Shown here: positions 35,003 through 42,692 of the stretch, piece by piece | Numbering within the stretch: position 1 is the stretch's first letter | Layout: each line of letters starts with the position of its first letter | Assembly (NCBI GenBank): GCA_018241725.1 | Contig: JAFEDI010000049.1 | Location: forward strand, 1-55,308 | Reading direction: 5' to 3' | Origin: Pseudomonadota bacterium | GTDB lineage: Bacteria > Pseudomonadota > Gammaproteobacteria > Burkholderiales > Rhodocyclaceae | DNA length: 55,308 nt | Notes under the pieces: model-generated | What the model was told of the DNA's origin: nothing | What the model saw: only the letters and a program-made list of their open reading frames with translations | Database searches by the model: none | Position numbers and translations under genes: made by a program

Positions 35003-37906
35003 TCACTCGGTCTTCGGGTGTGTCAGCCATTTCTGAAGCATGGCGAACAGTTCTTCAGGTTGGCAGGGCTTGCCGAGGTGGTCGTTCATCCCCGCGGAGA
35101 GGCAGCGCGCACGGTCTTCGACCATCGCATTGGCGGTCACGGCGATGATGGGCATGGCTGCGAACCCTGGTAGCTTGCGGATTTCACGTGTCGCGGTGAG
35201 CCCATCCATCACCGGCATCTGCATGTCCATCAGTATCAGGTCGAAATGACCATTTTTGACCATCTCAACTGCCTGAGCTCCGTTCTCTGCAATTGCGACC
35301 TTGGCTCCGACATCGTTGAGTAACTCCTTGGTCACTTCCTGAACGATTTCATTGTCTTCGGCAACGAGGATGTGAGCACCCGCAATGGCGTGCATCTCTG
35401 TAGGTGGTGTCAGCGCAATATCGATGATGGGTGGCTCGTCGGCTGTTCTGACCTGGAGCCTTGCCGTAAACCAGAAGGTTGAGCCTTTTCCTGGAGTGCT
35501 TTGAACGCCGACGTCACCTCCAAGCAGGGTCGCAATCCGTTTGGATATGGCCAGCCCCAGCCCTGTCCCGCCGTACTTGCGCGAAATGGACCCATCAGCC
35601 TGTTGGAAGCTCTCGAATAGTCGCTGTCTTTGGTCTTCGCTCAAACCGATACCCGAGTCCTGAACCGAAAAGCGCAGGAGTGATTCAAGTCCGTCACCCG
35701 TGAGCCGCTCAACCCGTATGATGATGTTGCCGTGCTCGGTGAATTTCAACGCGTTGCCGGCGTAGTTGGTGAGCACCTGGGTGAGGCGCATCGGGTCTCC
35801 AACCAAGTGACTGGGGACGTCCGACCCAATATCGATGAGGAGGTTGAGCCCCTTTGCGGTGCAGCGCTCCTGAATCATGGCCGACACGTTGCTCAACACT
35901 TCGGACAGCGTGAAGCTTACGCGTTCGATGTTCATCTTCCCCGCCTCGATTTTTGAGAAATCGAGGATGTCGTTGATGATGGCGAGCAGATGCTCCGCCG
36001 ACACCCGAACCTTCTGGAGGTCATCGCGTTGCTTGGGGTTGAGTTCGGTCTGCAGAAGGCGGCGTGTGAAGCCCAGAATGGCGGTCATCGGCGTCCGGAT
36101 TTCGTGACTCATGTTCGCCACGAAATCCGCTTTGGTGCGCGCGGCTTCCTCCGCAAGCTCCTTCGCATGCGCTATAGCGTTGAAGGCATCCCGTTCCGGT
36201 GTGATGTCGTCGATGATGCTGACCAGCCCCCGTGCCGGATTGCCGGGCTCAATGGATTTCATCGACAATTGGGCCCAGAAGCGGCTCCCGTCCTTGCGAG
36301 TCATCTCGACATCCGCCTTGAACGTTCCATCGTCGTTGACGTGGGCTTCAATGCAGTCACCGATGTTCATGAAATCGGTGTCATTGCCGTAGAGAAGACG
36401 CGTTGAATGCCCCTCCAGCTCACTCCGGTCGTAGCCGAAGAGCTCCTCCATGATGCGATTGCAGCGCAGGATGCGGCGCTCCCGGACGAACAAGGTGCCA
36501 ACGGTGGTCGCGTCGAAAATGGCTTGCTGCTCAACGTTCGCGACACGCAGGGATTCCACTGTTGCCGCGAGAGTTGCGGTGCGCTCGGCAACCCGAACTT
36601 CGAGTTCTGACCGGTAGGCGGCCAACTCTCGCTCATCGTTCTTTTGCTTCGAAATGTCGTTCCAAATGATGTGTAACAGCCGACGGTTATCGCGGTAGAT
36701 GGTGGTCAGCAGAATCCGGGCTTCGAAGGTTTCTCCATCGGCACGTTGATGGGTCCATTCGAAACAGTTGGAGCCTTTGGCAAACGTCTCTGCAATCATC
36801 TCGGCCGCCTTCTCGACTGAGCGGCGCCCGTCAGGCTGGGTAGGCGGGGAGATGTCCCAGGGGAAGCGCCCAATCAGCTGTTCGGGCCGGTCCATGTGAA
36901 GCATGGCCAGGGTCGCCTTATTGGCTGCAATGAAGCAAGCTTCGTCGGTCAGCGCGATGGGCTGTACCGTATCTTCAAACAGGGCCCGGAAGCGCTCCTC
37001 GCTGTCCTCTAGGCGAGCTGTCTTCGCTTCGAGCTCTTGTGTCTTGCTGGCTACGGCTACCCTGAGCGACCGGACCCAGAACGCCATGCCAGCCCCCAAC
37101 AGAACCAGGGCGGCCAACGCTATGCCGACTATCTGCGAATACGGCTCCCAGCGAAGAGGGGTGCCCATCCACTTTTCGTCGAGCGCCTTGAGTTCGTCCG
37201 CTCCGATGGCGGCCACGCCTCGCTCAATTTGCGCAAGGATGGCTTCATCTCCCTTTCTTACGGCCCGGTGAAACTGGCCTTGATAGAGGTCGAAGGCCTT
37301 GACGAACTCGTTGTGGAGGCCGGCACGGTAGAGGTAATAGTTTGCCGGACCTTCGTCCATGCAGAAAACCTTAACATTCCCTTTTCCAGCTTCAGCGATG
37401 AGGGTGGTGAAGCTCTGCTGAAGCGCCAAGGATGTAATGCCTCGCTTATGCAGTTCATCAACACAAGCATCCCCTGTCTCGACACCAATCTGAAATCCAT
37501 TGAGTGAATTGGGCGCGTGAATGCCACTGATGGACTTGTGGGTGTAGATAGCAACCGGCAACGTTGCGTAGGGTTTGGAGAAGCTGTACTGCGCTTCACG
37601 CTCGGGCGTCTTGAAGATGGTATCGATGACGTCGAATTCGCCCGCACGCATCCGCTGCTGTGCTTCTTTCCAGTTGGTCGGTACGAGTCGAACTTGTATT
37701 CCAGTCTTCTGCTCCCAGAGCCTCCAGAAGTCGATGAGATAGCCCTCGGGGCGCCCGTTTGCATCTCGGAAGATGTACGGGGGGTAGTTGTCATCGCTGA
37801 CGACCGAAATCGTTTTGGGCCGCGTGCTTTCGTCCGAGGCCATGCTCGGCATCGGCGCCAAGCTTTGCCCAAGAACAACCAACAGTATTTGCACAGCCCG
37901 CTTCAT
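35003..37906 (-). CDS. hybrid sensor histidine kinase with periplasmic substrate-binding domain
   Basis: This 967-residue membrane sensor has a signal peptide (MKRAVQILLVVLGQSLAP), one type 3 solute-binding domain at about 30-255 (SVVSDDNYPPYIFRDANGRP), one membrane helix near 262-284 (IVGIALAALVLLGAGMAFWV), two PAS domains, a HisKA domain with the phospho-accepting H in NMSHEIRTPM, a HATPase domain (VQDSGIGLSED, GGTGLGLAI) and a receiver with D in LILMDMQMPVMDG. The layout is that of BvgS/EvgS-type sensors but without the Hpt domain. An amino-acid-like ligand is likely from the binding-domain family. No separate response regulator lies beside it; the GAF gene is divergent. Confidence 0.93.
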   Translation of the reverse strand: MKRAVQILLVVLGQSLAPMPSMASDESTRPKTISVVSDDNYPPYIFRDANGRPEGYLIDFWRLWEQKTGIQVRLVPTNWKEAQQRMRAGEFDVIDTIFKTPEREAQYSFSKPYATLPVAIYTHKSISGIHAPNSLNGFQIGVETGDACVDELHKRGITSLALQQSFTTLIAEAGKGNVKVFCMDEGPANYYLYRAGLHNEFVKAFDLYQGQFHRAVRKGDEAILAQIERGVAAIGADELKALDEKWMGTPLRWEPYSQIVGIALAALVLLGAGMAFWVRSLRVAVASKTQELEAKTARLEDSEERFRALFEDTVQPIALTDEACFIAANKATLAMLHMDRPEQLIGRFPWDISPPTQPDGRRSVEKAAEMIAETFAKGSNCFEWTHQRADGETFEARILLTTIYRDNRRLLHIIWNDISKQKNDERELAAYRSELEVRVAERTATLAATVESLRVANVEQQAIFDATTVGTLFVRERRILRCNRIMEELFGYDRSELEGHSTRLLYGNDTDFMNIGDCIEAHVNDDGTFKADVEMTRKDGSRFWAQLSMKSIEPGNPARGLVSIIDDITPERDAFNAIAHAKELAEEAARTKADFVANMSHEIRTPMTAILGFTRRLLQTELNPKQRDDLQKVRVSAEHLLAIINDILDFSKIEAGKMNIERVSFTLSEVLSNVSAMIQERCTAKGLNLLIDIGSDVPSHLVGDPMRLTQVLTNYAGNALKFTEHGNIIIRVERLTGDGLESLLRFSVQDSGIGLSEDQRQRLFESFQQADGSISRKYGGTGLGLAISKRIATLLGGDVGVQSTPGKGSTFWFTARLQVRTADEPPIIDIALTPPTEMHAIAGAHILVAEDNEIVQEVTKELLNDVGAKVAIAENGAQAVEMVKNGHFDLILMDMQMPVMDGLTATREIRKLPGFAAMPIIAVTANAMVEDRARCLSAGMNDHLGKPCQPEELFAMLQKWLTHPKTE

Positions 37907-38219
37907 TCTCTGGTACCTCGATGCTTGTTCCTTCAGTCAGGTGCAGGCGTCAGGTGCGACAGCAGTCCAGTCTTTGTGAAGGGTAGGTCGCTGGCTCTGC
38001 AGCGATAAGCAGCCCTTTATAACATGGACGTTACACGGCTCTTCGTGACGGGCTGGGCGAAGGCATGATGGCTGAACGTCTAAAAAGTGAAAAATTGAAA
38101 TATCTGGCCTGTTGCAGTTTTGGCTACGTTGGGGGCACACGCTATCCTATGGACGCAAGTCTTTGTGGCCCGAGCTTCACGATACCCACACCAGCAACAG
38201 AACGAAGGAGTTGAAGTCA
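37907..38219. other. divergent intergenic region
   Basis: This 313 bp region separates the start of the histidine kinase gene (minus strand) from the GAF gene (plus strand), so both promoters should lie here. I see no clear -35/-10 pair, operator or RNA gene. Confidence 0.5.
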
Positions 38220-38729
38220 ATGTTTGCGCCTCGCTTACCATTGAACGAAGCAGAGCGCATTGCGGTCTTGCGCGATATGCTCATCCTGGACTCCCCGCCG
38301 GAAGAGCGCTTTGATACCGTGACGGCATACTGTCAGTCCAGATTTGGGGTTCAGATTGCTCTTGTGACCCTGGTGGACAGCGATAGGCAATGGTTCAAAT
38401 CAGCCGCAGGGTTGCAGGTGAAGGAGACCCCCAGGGAAATTAGCTTTTGCGGTCATGCCATCCTTCAGGACGAAGTGATGATTGTTCCTGACGCTCGCCA
38501 GGATGAGCGTTTTGCAGACAACCCATTGGTAATAGGGCCTCCGTTCATCCGCTTTTACGCTGGGGCACCTCTTACGGTGTCGTCGGGCCACAATCTCGGA
38601 ACGCTGTGTCTTATCGACCCAAGGCCTAAGAGTCTAGCTCCAGAAGAAGTGGAGCACTTGCAGGTACTGGCTCGGATGGTGTCGCAGGAATTGGAGAGAG
38701 CGGGTTCTGGAAGTGCCGCGGCTACGTGA
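38220..38729 (+). CDS. stand-alone GAF domain protein
   Basis: This 169-residue protein is almost entirely one GAF domain: ERIAVLRDMLILDSPPEERF, IALVTLVDSDRQWFKSAAGL, ISFCGHAILQDEVMIVPDAR, FYAGAPLTVSSG and LGTLCLIDP. This subgroup usually forms the sensor part of kinases or diguanylate cyclases; here no output domain is attached. The ATG follows GAAGGAG by about nine bases. The longer upstream frame has no ribosome site. It may work with the divergent hybrid kinase, but that rests on proximity only. Confidence 0.85.
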   Translation: MFAPRLPLNEAERIAVLRDMLILDSPPEERFDTVTAYCQSRFGVQIALVTLVDSDRQWFKSAAGLQVKETPREISFCGHAILQDEVMIVPDARQDERFADNPLVIGPPFIRFYAGAPLTVSSGHNLGTLCLIDPRPKSLAPEEVEHLQVLARMVSQELERAGSGSAAAT

Positions 38730-38744
38730 GGTTGTGAGCGATGA

Positions 38745-38920
38745 CTCTCAATTTCTGGCTGGGGTGGAAGTAGGAAATGCGTCGCGCCGTGATGAGTTTT
38801 GCCTCTCCGGTTTTGGGATTTCACCCGTGCCTTTCTGCTTTCTGCCTCAAGGCAAAAACTCCGAAATTTGCGAGTTTGATTTCGTCAAGTAACGCCTCGA
38901 CCACGGCTGTGGCATCCGAT
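38745..38920 (-). pseudogene. ihfA: decayed ihfA copy
   Basis: On the minus strand the stretch encodes VVEALLDEIKLANFGVFALR, then QKAERHG, an in-frame TGA (38821-38823), and NPKTGEAKLITARRISYFHP with QKLRV. Compared with the intact ihfA at 31796-32131, about a dozen residues are missing before IKLANFG and an Arg codon after the G has become a stop. The N-terminal third is not recognisable. Confidence 0.85.
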
Positions 38921-38973
38921 TTGACATTTTTGAAGTGTAAAATCTCGAGAATGTTAAATTCTGGTATGCAAAG

Positions 38974-39366
38974 TTGCCTCATCACATAGAGAGTTTTCAC
39001 ATTGATGAAGACAATATAGACAGTCAGCATCGACAACTCATCGCACTTGGTTCCCGAGTTTCTGAATTTACCAATCTCACATTGAGAGAAGCACACGGCG
39101 AATATCACACGATTCTGAACGACTTAGCGACCTTGCTCGGCAAGCACTTTGAGTACGAGGAGGGGTTACTTGAGCGCAATCAGAGTCCGAATCTTAGTGC
39201 GCACAGGGGAGAGCATCTGCGACTGCAGGAGCAACTGGCTGACCTCTTGTGCTCAAGCATGATGGCAGGTGCAGACTGTCAGGCCTTGAGCACTATGCTT
39301 GAAGACTACGTCATCGAACACATGACCAAGTGGGACCTGGCTGACAAGGCGTATCTGCAGCAGTAG
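38974..39366 (+). CDS. bacteriohemerythrin
   Basis: This 130-residue protein has the oxygen-binding di-iron set of hemerythrins: H in SFHIDEDNIDSQHRQL, H and E in KHFEYEEGLL, two H in SAHRGEHLRLQ, and H..D in IEHMTKWD. Such proteins bind, carry or sense oxygen. The N-terminus is short: the in-frame start is TTG 38974, but the upstream codons up to a TAA at 38938 also encode FWYAKLP, which fits the family's usual N-terminus. So the native start may have been lost where the decayed ihfA copy joins. Function may therefore be reduced. Confidence 0.82.
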   Translation: MPHHIESFHIDEDNIDSQHRQLIALGSRVSEFTNLTLREAHGEYHTILNDLATLLGKHFEYEEGLLERNQSPNLSAHRGEHLRLQEQLADLLCSSMMAGADCQALSTMLEDYVIEHMTKWDLADKAYLQQ

Positions 39367-39554
39367 CTTCGCTTATTCGTAAATCAAGAAGGCCCCGGCG
39401 GAGACATGCTGCCAGATGTGTATGGCTGTCCAATTCGATACGCTGCAGTCGTTGAAAGACTGAAGTTGGGAGGAGGCCTCGAGGCGTCAGCCAACGCGGA
39501 AGTTGAGGCGTTGGCCACGGTGTTCGGCGACCGCGCTTGTGTTCCCTGTAAGGG

Positions 39555-40418
39555 CTAGGAAGCGGTGTTCTTAGGCTGAGTCACACCACGAAGCCAGACC
39601 AGTAGGTCCTCCACCTGTTTATCGGTGCCGTACGTTACCTGGAGCAGCAACTGCACAGGCCTTGGGATGTTCCGACCACTCTCGTAGCGCGAACCTCCTG
39701 ATTGCGTAACACCAAGACGCCCCCAAAACTCGGCCTGGTTCTCGTTGCGTTTCAGCCTGGCAGCCTTGATTGCCTCGCCGGTCGTGAATTTGAGCGTTGG
39801 CCTCTTCTTGGTCGTCATCGATAAACGCAAAATGGGTAAATTTTCGATGCTACCAGAACACTCCGTTGGGGCGAAGGCGCGCTTGCATACTCGCGTAATC
39901 AGTTCTCGATTCTCTGTTTTCGCAGCATCAAGTATCACATCGGCAAGACGGTCCCAGTCCAAATGTTCAATGCTTCGGTGGCGAAGTGCTTGTGGCTGAG
40001 CGACTGCCTTAGCGGCAGTGCCCTCCGAGTAGTTTGGCCAGACTTCAAGCCCTATGTCAGACATCGTCTGCCATTCCTGGTCTATCGGGCTGGAGAGTTC
40101 CTCAGGCATGTCGAAAAGCCCCCTAGCTACTCCAATTCTATGGCTAGTCTCAACCTGTTCGGGAATAGACTCTCGATACAAGAGCTCAGGGTCAAGGTCA
40201 ACGTCGCCCGGCCAGCACACAGTTCCATGAGCAACATAGGCACGGCGGAAATTTATGATTCGTCGCAATGGAATGAACACTCCTGCGGCCCGGGCCAAAA
40301 AAGGGGCCATGCTGAAGATGCGAACTTCATTGGTATCAAATCTTAATCTTAGTTTGAATCCTGGTAATACTTCGACTGCAATCACGTCATGCAGTAGAGG
40401 CCCGGGAGCATCGGTCAT
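39555..40418 (-). CDS. DUF2442-HTH fusion protein
   Basis: This 287-residue protein begins with a DUF2442 domain (LLHDVIAVEVLPGFKLRLRF, then VCWPGDVDLDPELLY) in residues 1-90. A linker of about 110 residues without a clear family follows, then an XRE helix-turn-helix (TTGEAIKAARLKRNENQAEF, VTQSGGSRYESGRNIPRPVQ). ATG 40418 overlaps the end of the hipA remnant as ATGA. DUF2442 proteins often pair with small toxins of DUF4160 type; here the regulator seems fused in. A repressor or antitoxin role is inferred. The 188 bp between the hemerythrin gene and this stop hold nothing recognised. Confidence 0.72.
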   Translation of the reverse strand: MTDAPGPLLHDVIAVEVLPGFKLRLRFDTNEVRIFSMAPFLARAAGVFIPLRRIINFRRAYVAHGTVCWPGDVDLDPELLYRESIPEQVETSHRIGVARGLFDMPEELSSPIDQEWQTMSDIGLEVWPNYSEGTAAKAVAQPQALRHRSIEHLDWDRLADVILDAAKTENRELITRVCKRAFAPTECSGSIENLPILRLSMTTKKRPTLKFTTGEAIKAARLKRNENQAEFWGRLGVTQSGGSRYESGRNIPRPVQLLLQVTYGTDKQVEDLLVWLRGVTQPKNTAS

Positions 40419-40529
40419 ATTTCGTGGCCCATAGATGAAAAAATCTCTCGTTCGCACCTCGTCGGCGGGGATTCGGTAACCACTATCCCTGGCGTTGGCG
40501 CAGCCGACTGATTTTCCCCTTGAGCGTAA

Positions 40530-41078
40530 TCCAGGCCTGGGCGCCTGCAATCCGCAAAGCATGGGCGGTCAATGTGCTGCGCGAGCGCTTCGACTGAGGC
40601 GGGAGGTACTCCGGCAGCCAGGAAGTGCTCGTACCATGCCTCTACCACGGCTACGACTCGCCGAACCTCGGCCTTCGCTGCTAGGGGTGTCAGTCCGAAT
40701 TGCCCTGCGGAGGAGAGCGCGTTCTCAAGGGAGGACTCGGCCCCGTGTGCGCCTACCGTCATTGCCTGGTAACCCAGTAACTGTCCTATCGGCAGCACAT
40801 CGAAAGCGGGGGCCAACCCATACCCCTACTGCTGGCCTTGGCCGACCAGGAGAACGTGGTTCCTTGCGTAGTCGTCCGTGTTGTCGATGAGAATGTTGAA
40901 CACCATGCGCTGGAACAGCTCATGCATCTGGGCACGATGCGTGTCGACGATTCCGCAGCGGCCCAGGAGTCGAGCCAGATTCGGGAACGATGCCTCGACA
41001 CCCGCGGCCCTCAGGGCAACATCGGCCGACAATGCGTGAAGCCGTCGGCCTGCTGTTGCGATGGGCAGTGAGCCTAGG
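40530..41078 (-). pseudogene. hipA: hipA 3' fragment with internal stop
   Basis: The minus strand encodes RLHALSADVALRAAGVEASF, MVFNILIDNTDDYARNHVLL, then a TAG (40826-40828) and in the same frame LAPAFDVLPIGQLLGYQAMT and AHIDRP-like residues at the end. These are the C-terminal half of a HipA-family toxin kinase, including the catalytic IDNTDDYARNH segment. The N-terminal half is gone and the stop lies between the catalytic motif and the end, so no active kinase is made. Confidence 0.82.
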
Positions 41079-41080
41079 CA

Positions 41081-41479
41081 TCAGAAATTCCTGTACTTCG
41101 CCAGAGGTAAGCCATTTTTCTCGACGTAGTCATTCCAAGATTCAAACACCCCCGCGTTCTCCTTGACCCACTGTTCAGCCCGCTTCTCTGCAACAGCACG
41201 TGCGATACCCGTTACGGTCGCTTGCGAAATTTTGACATGCAACTTCGTAGATTCCGCAAGAGGAGTTTCTGCCAACCGTGCGGGAATTGAGTGCTGCTCG
41301 GGTTCTCGTGTTGCGGTTAACTCAGACCACAGCGGAAGTTCGACACGTCCAGTCGTCTCGACGATTGTAAAGTACCGTCCAAGCTCCCCGCTGTACGCAA
41401 GGGCCTCAAGTTCATCCTCCGAGAGCTCGCGAAAGTCTTCGGCGCCAGATGTCGGCTTTTCGTCCATTTTTAGGCTCAT
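41081..41479 (-). CDS. CcdA-like protein
   Basis: The last 65 residues of this 132-residue protein match a CcdA-type antitoxin: STKLHVKISQATVTGIARAV, then AEQWVKENAGVFESWNDYVE and NGLPLAKYRNF. CcdA antitoxins are about 75 residues, so the N-terminal half (RELSEDELEALAYSGELGRY) is additional and unrecognised. No ccdB lies downstream; the next sequence is the hipA remnant. It overlaps the preceding 114-residue gene by 4 bp, so these two form a pair. Antitoxin function is likely for the C-terminal half; the partner is not a known toxin family. Confidence 0.65.
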   Translation of the reverse strand: MSLKMDEKPTSGAEDFRELSEDELEALAYSGELGRYFTIVETTGRVELPLWSELTATREPEQHSIPARLAETPLAESTKLHVKISQATVTGIARAVAEKRAEQWVKENAGVFESWNDYVEKNGLPLAKYRNF

Positions 41480-41820
41480 TCATTTGTAATCGCTTCTTGC
41501 TGTTTTAACTTTAGAAGTGCGCGTAATCCAGCCTCTGGATAAGTGGAGCCTAATGCTGAAATACCGTCCAAACAACACTTAATTTTTCTATTTTCAGTGG
41601 TGAATACAGCATTTTTTTCTCGAAAAATCTGCATCAATTCGAATTCTGCAGCAGGCATTGTGTGTATCTCGACAGAGTCAGAATCCGAGCAATAAACCAC
41701 AATTTTCCTTTCGTCAGCTACTGCAAATGGGCCCGCTGGAGCACCTAGGGTTTCGAGTCCGTGCGAGGAAAAAACTGCATGAATAAGTGGCAGCCCAGAT
41801 AGCAAGGCGGAATCGTTCAT
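41476..41820 (-). CDS. hypothetical protein paired with CcdA-like gene
   Basis: This 114-residue protein (MNDSALLSGLPLIHAVFSSH at the start) has no recognised family. It lacks a signal peptide and membrane segment, and the C-terminal end is helical (GLRALLKLKQQEAITNE). It is the first gene of a two-gene unit with the CcdA-like gene, joined by an ATGA overlap. The A/T-rich codons around 41560-41660 differ from the neighbours. It could be an unfamiliar toxin or a sensor for the pair. ATG 41820 is used; GTG 41823 is also possible. Confidence 0.55.
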   Translation of the reverse strand: MNDSALLSGLPLIHAVFSSHGLETLGAPAGPFAVADERKIVVYCSDSDSVEIHTMPAAEFELMQIFREKNAVFTTENRKIKCCLDGISALGSTYPEAGLRALLKLKQQEAITNE

Positions 41821-42039
41821 CACTGTCGGTATTCTGAGAGACTGTTGTGAAATAGAGCCTTAACGCACCAACTGTTGTACGCAGTTGCATATGGCGAATG
41901 CCAGAAATCAGGTTGAATGCCCTGAGTTCAGGTTAGCGGTGAGTAGGCGTCGGTGCGAGTATGGCAAGCGGAATAGTCTATTTTGGACTATTTGAAAATG
42001 AACCGCAAGCTCATCACGGTCAAAGACATGCTCGTGATG

Positions 42040-42288
42040 ATGGAAAAATCAATATATACAAAGAATTATGACTTGTTTCGTTGTCTGCTGCGTACCGTCA
42101 GAGAAGAGCAGAAACTGACTCAGACTGAGGTTGCGATACGGCTGGAAGAGACGCAGACATTCGTGAGCAAAGTTGAGCGAGGCGAGCGTCGATTGGATGT
42201 TATCGAACTGCAGGCTTGGTGCGCAGCACTCGGTGTGACGCTTGAAGAGTTCGTCCGACGACTAGAGGCTAAATGCCAACTCCGCTAA
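42040..42288 (+). CDS. XRE-family regulator
   Basis: This 82-residue protein starts MEKSIYTKNYDLFRCLLRTV and has a canonical helix-turn-helix: REEQKLTQTEVAIRLEETQT, FVSKVERGERRLDVIELQAW. The family commonly begins M-x-K-S-I-Y, so ATG 42040 is preferred, although the frame is open back to TTG 41983. It is the last gene before the transposon's right end, less than 100 bp from the first TnsB-type repeat, and reads toward that end. Confidence 0.85.
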   Translation: MEKSIYTKNYDLFRCLLRTVREEQKLTQTEVAIRLEETQTFVSKVERGERRLDVIELQAWCAALGVTLEEFVRRLEAKCQLR

Positions 42289-42372
42289 TCGCTGAAACGC
42301 AGTTTTGGCAATGCGGGTTCTACGACGCGCCGGATAAATTTTTCCCGCTTCGTCGAAAGGGGATGGGAGCGA

Positions 42373-42692
42373 GCGCAGAACTTTAATGTCATTGCGTCTT
42401 TCCAGCGCAGAACTATTTGTACAAAGCAGGGATTTTCTTTCGTTTTACTTCTTTGGCATGGATTTGCGAATGTCAATGCGGGGCATTGACACTTCAGGTG
42501 AATTTTGCGGTCGAAAGCATGTTTTTCTAGCAACGTGTTTTTCCATTTGAATTCAAATTGATAAGAGCCAGCGCAGAACTTTAATGTTAATAATTATTCT
42601 CTAATATTCGCCTTCTGGCGCACAACTATTTGTCTGAAATCCGCCAGCGCAGAACTATTTGTCTCGGCGCAAAACTTTAATGTCGTTCAACA
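42373..42692. repeat. transposon right end with six TnsB-type repeats
   Basis: Six direct repeats lie at 42373-42390, 42405-42421, 42571-42588, 42618-42634, 42647-42663 and 42667-42684. They share GCGCAGAACT (one copy has C and one has A at the sixth base) and end in either TTAATGTC or ATTTGTC. Read on the other strand, the end begins TGTTGAACGACATTAAAG, so it has the TGT/ACA terminus and the GACAWWW pattern of Tn7-like and Tn5053-like ends. The two outermost copies almost abut; inner ones are more widely spaced, as in Tn7L. The element should end at 42692. Confidence 0.88.
42471..42491. repeat. perfect inverted repeat inside the right end
   Basis: TGTCAATGC, spacer GGG and GCATTGACA form a nine-base-pair perfect stem inside the 150 bp gap between the second and third TnsB-type repeats. 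It may stop incoming transcription from the XRE gene or bind a protein; there is no T run. Confidence 0.5.

Larger units (their letters stand above)
1..42692. mobile_element. Tn7-like transposon inserted in comEC (left end outside window)
   Basis: The element is delimited on the right by six TnsB-type repeats and a terminal ACA at 42690-42692, after which a comEC reading frame resumes in mid-gene. It carries tnsA, tnsB, tnsC, a tniQ/tnsD gene and a tnsE-like gene at 8465-1479, all on the minus strand. The cargo between 8.6 and 42.3 kb is dominated by defence, toxin-antitoxin and regulatory genes and is visibly richer in A/T than the chromosome after 42.7 kb. The other terminus and the 5' part of comEC should lie to the left of position 1. 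The tns operon points outward toward the missing end, the reverse of Tn7, where tnsA lies next to an end. So either the operon is inverted or more cargo lies to the left. Confidence 0.85.

Noticed and set aside
35003-37906. Phosphorelay with an Hpt domain
   Set aside because: The receiver domain is the last domain; no Hpt-type histidine follows it.
42373-42684. CRISPR array
   Set aside because: Six short repeats with irregular spacing of 3 to 149 bp, two repeat versions and a terminal ACA fit a transposon end, not a CRISPR array; no cas genes are present.
42659-42692. comEC start at 42659 inside the transposon end
   Set aside because: The frame is open by chance across the last TnsB repeats; the true gene begins on the far side of the transposon.
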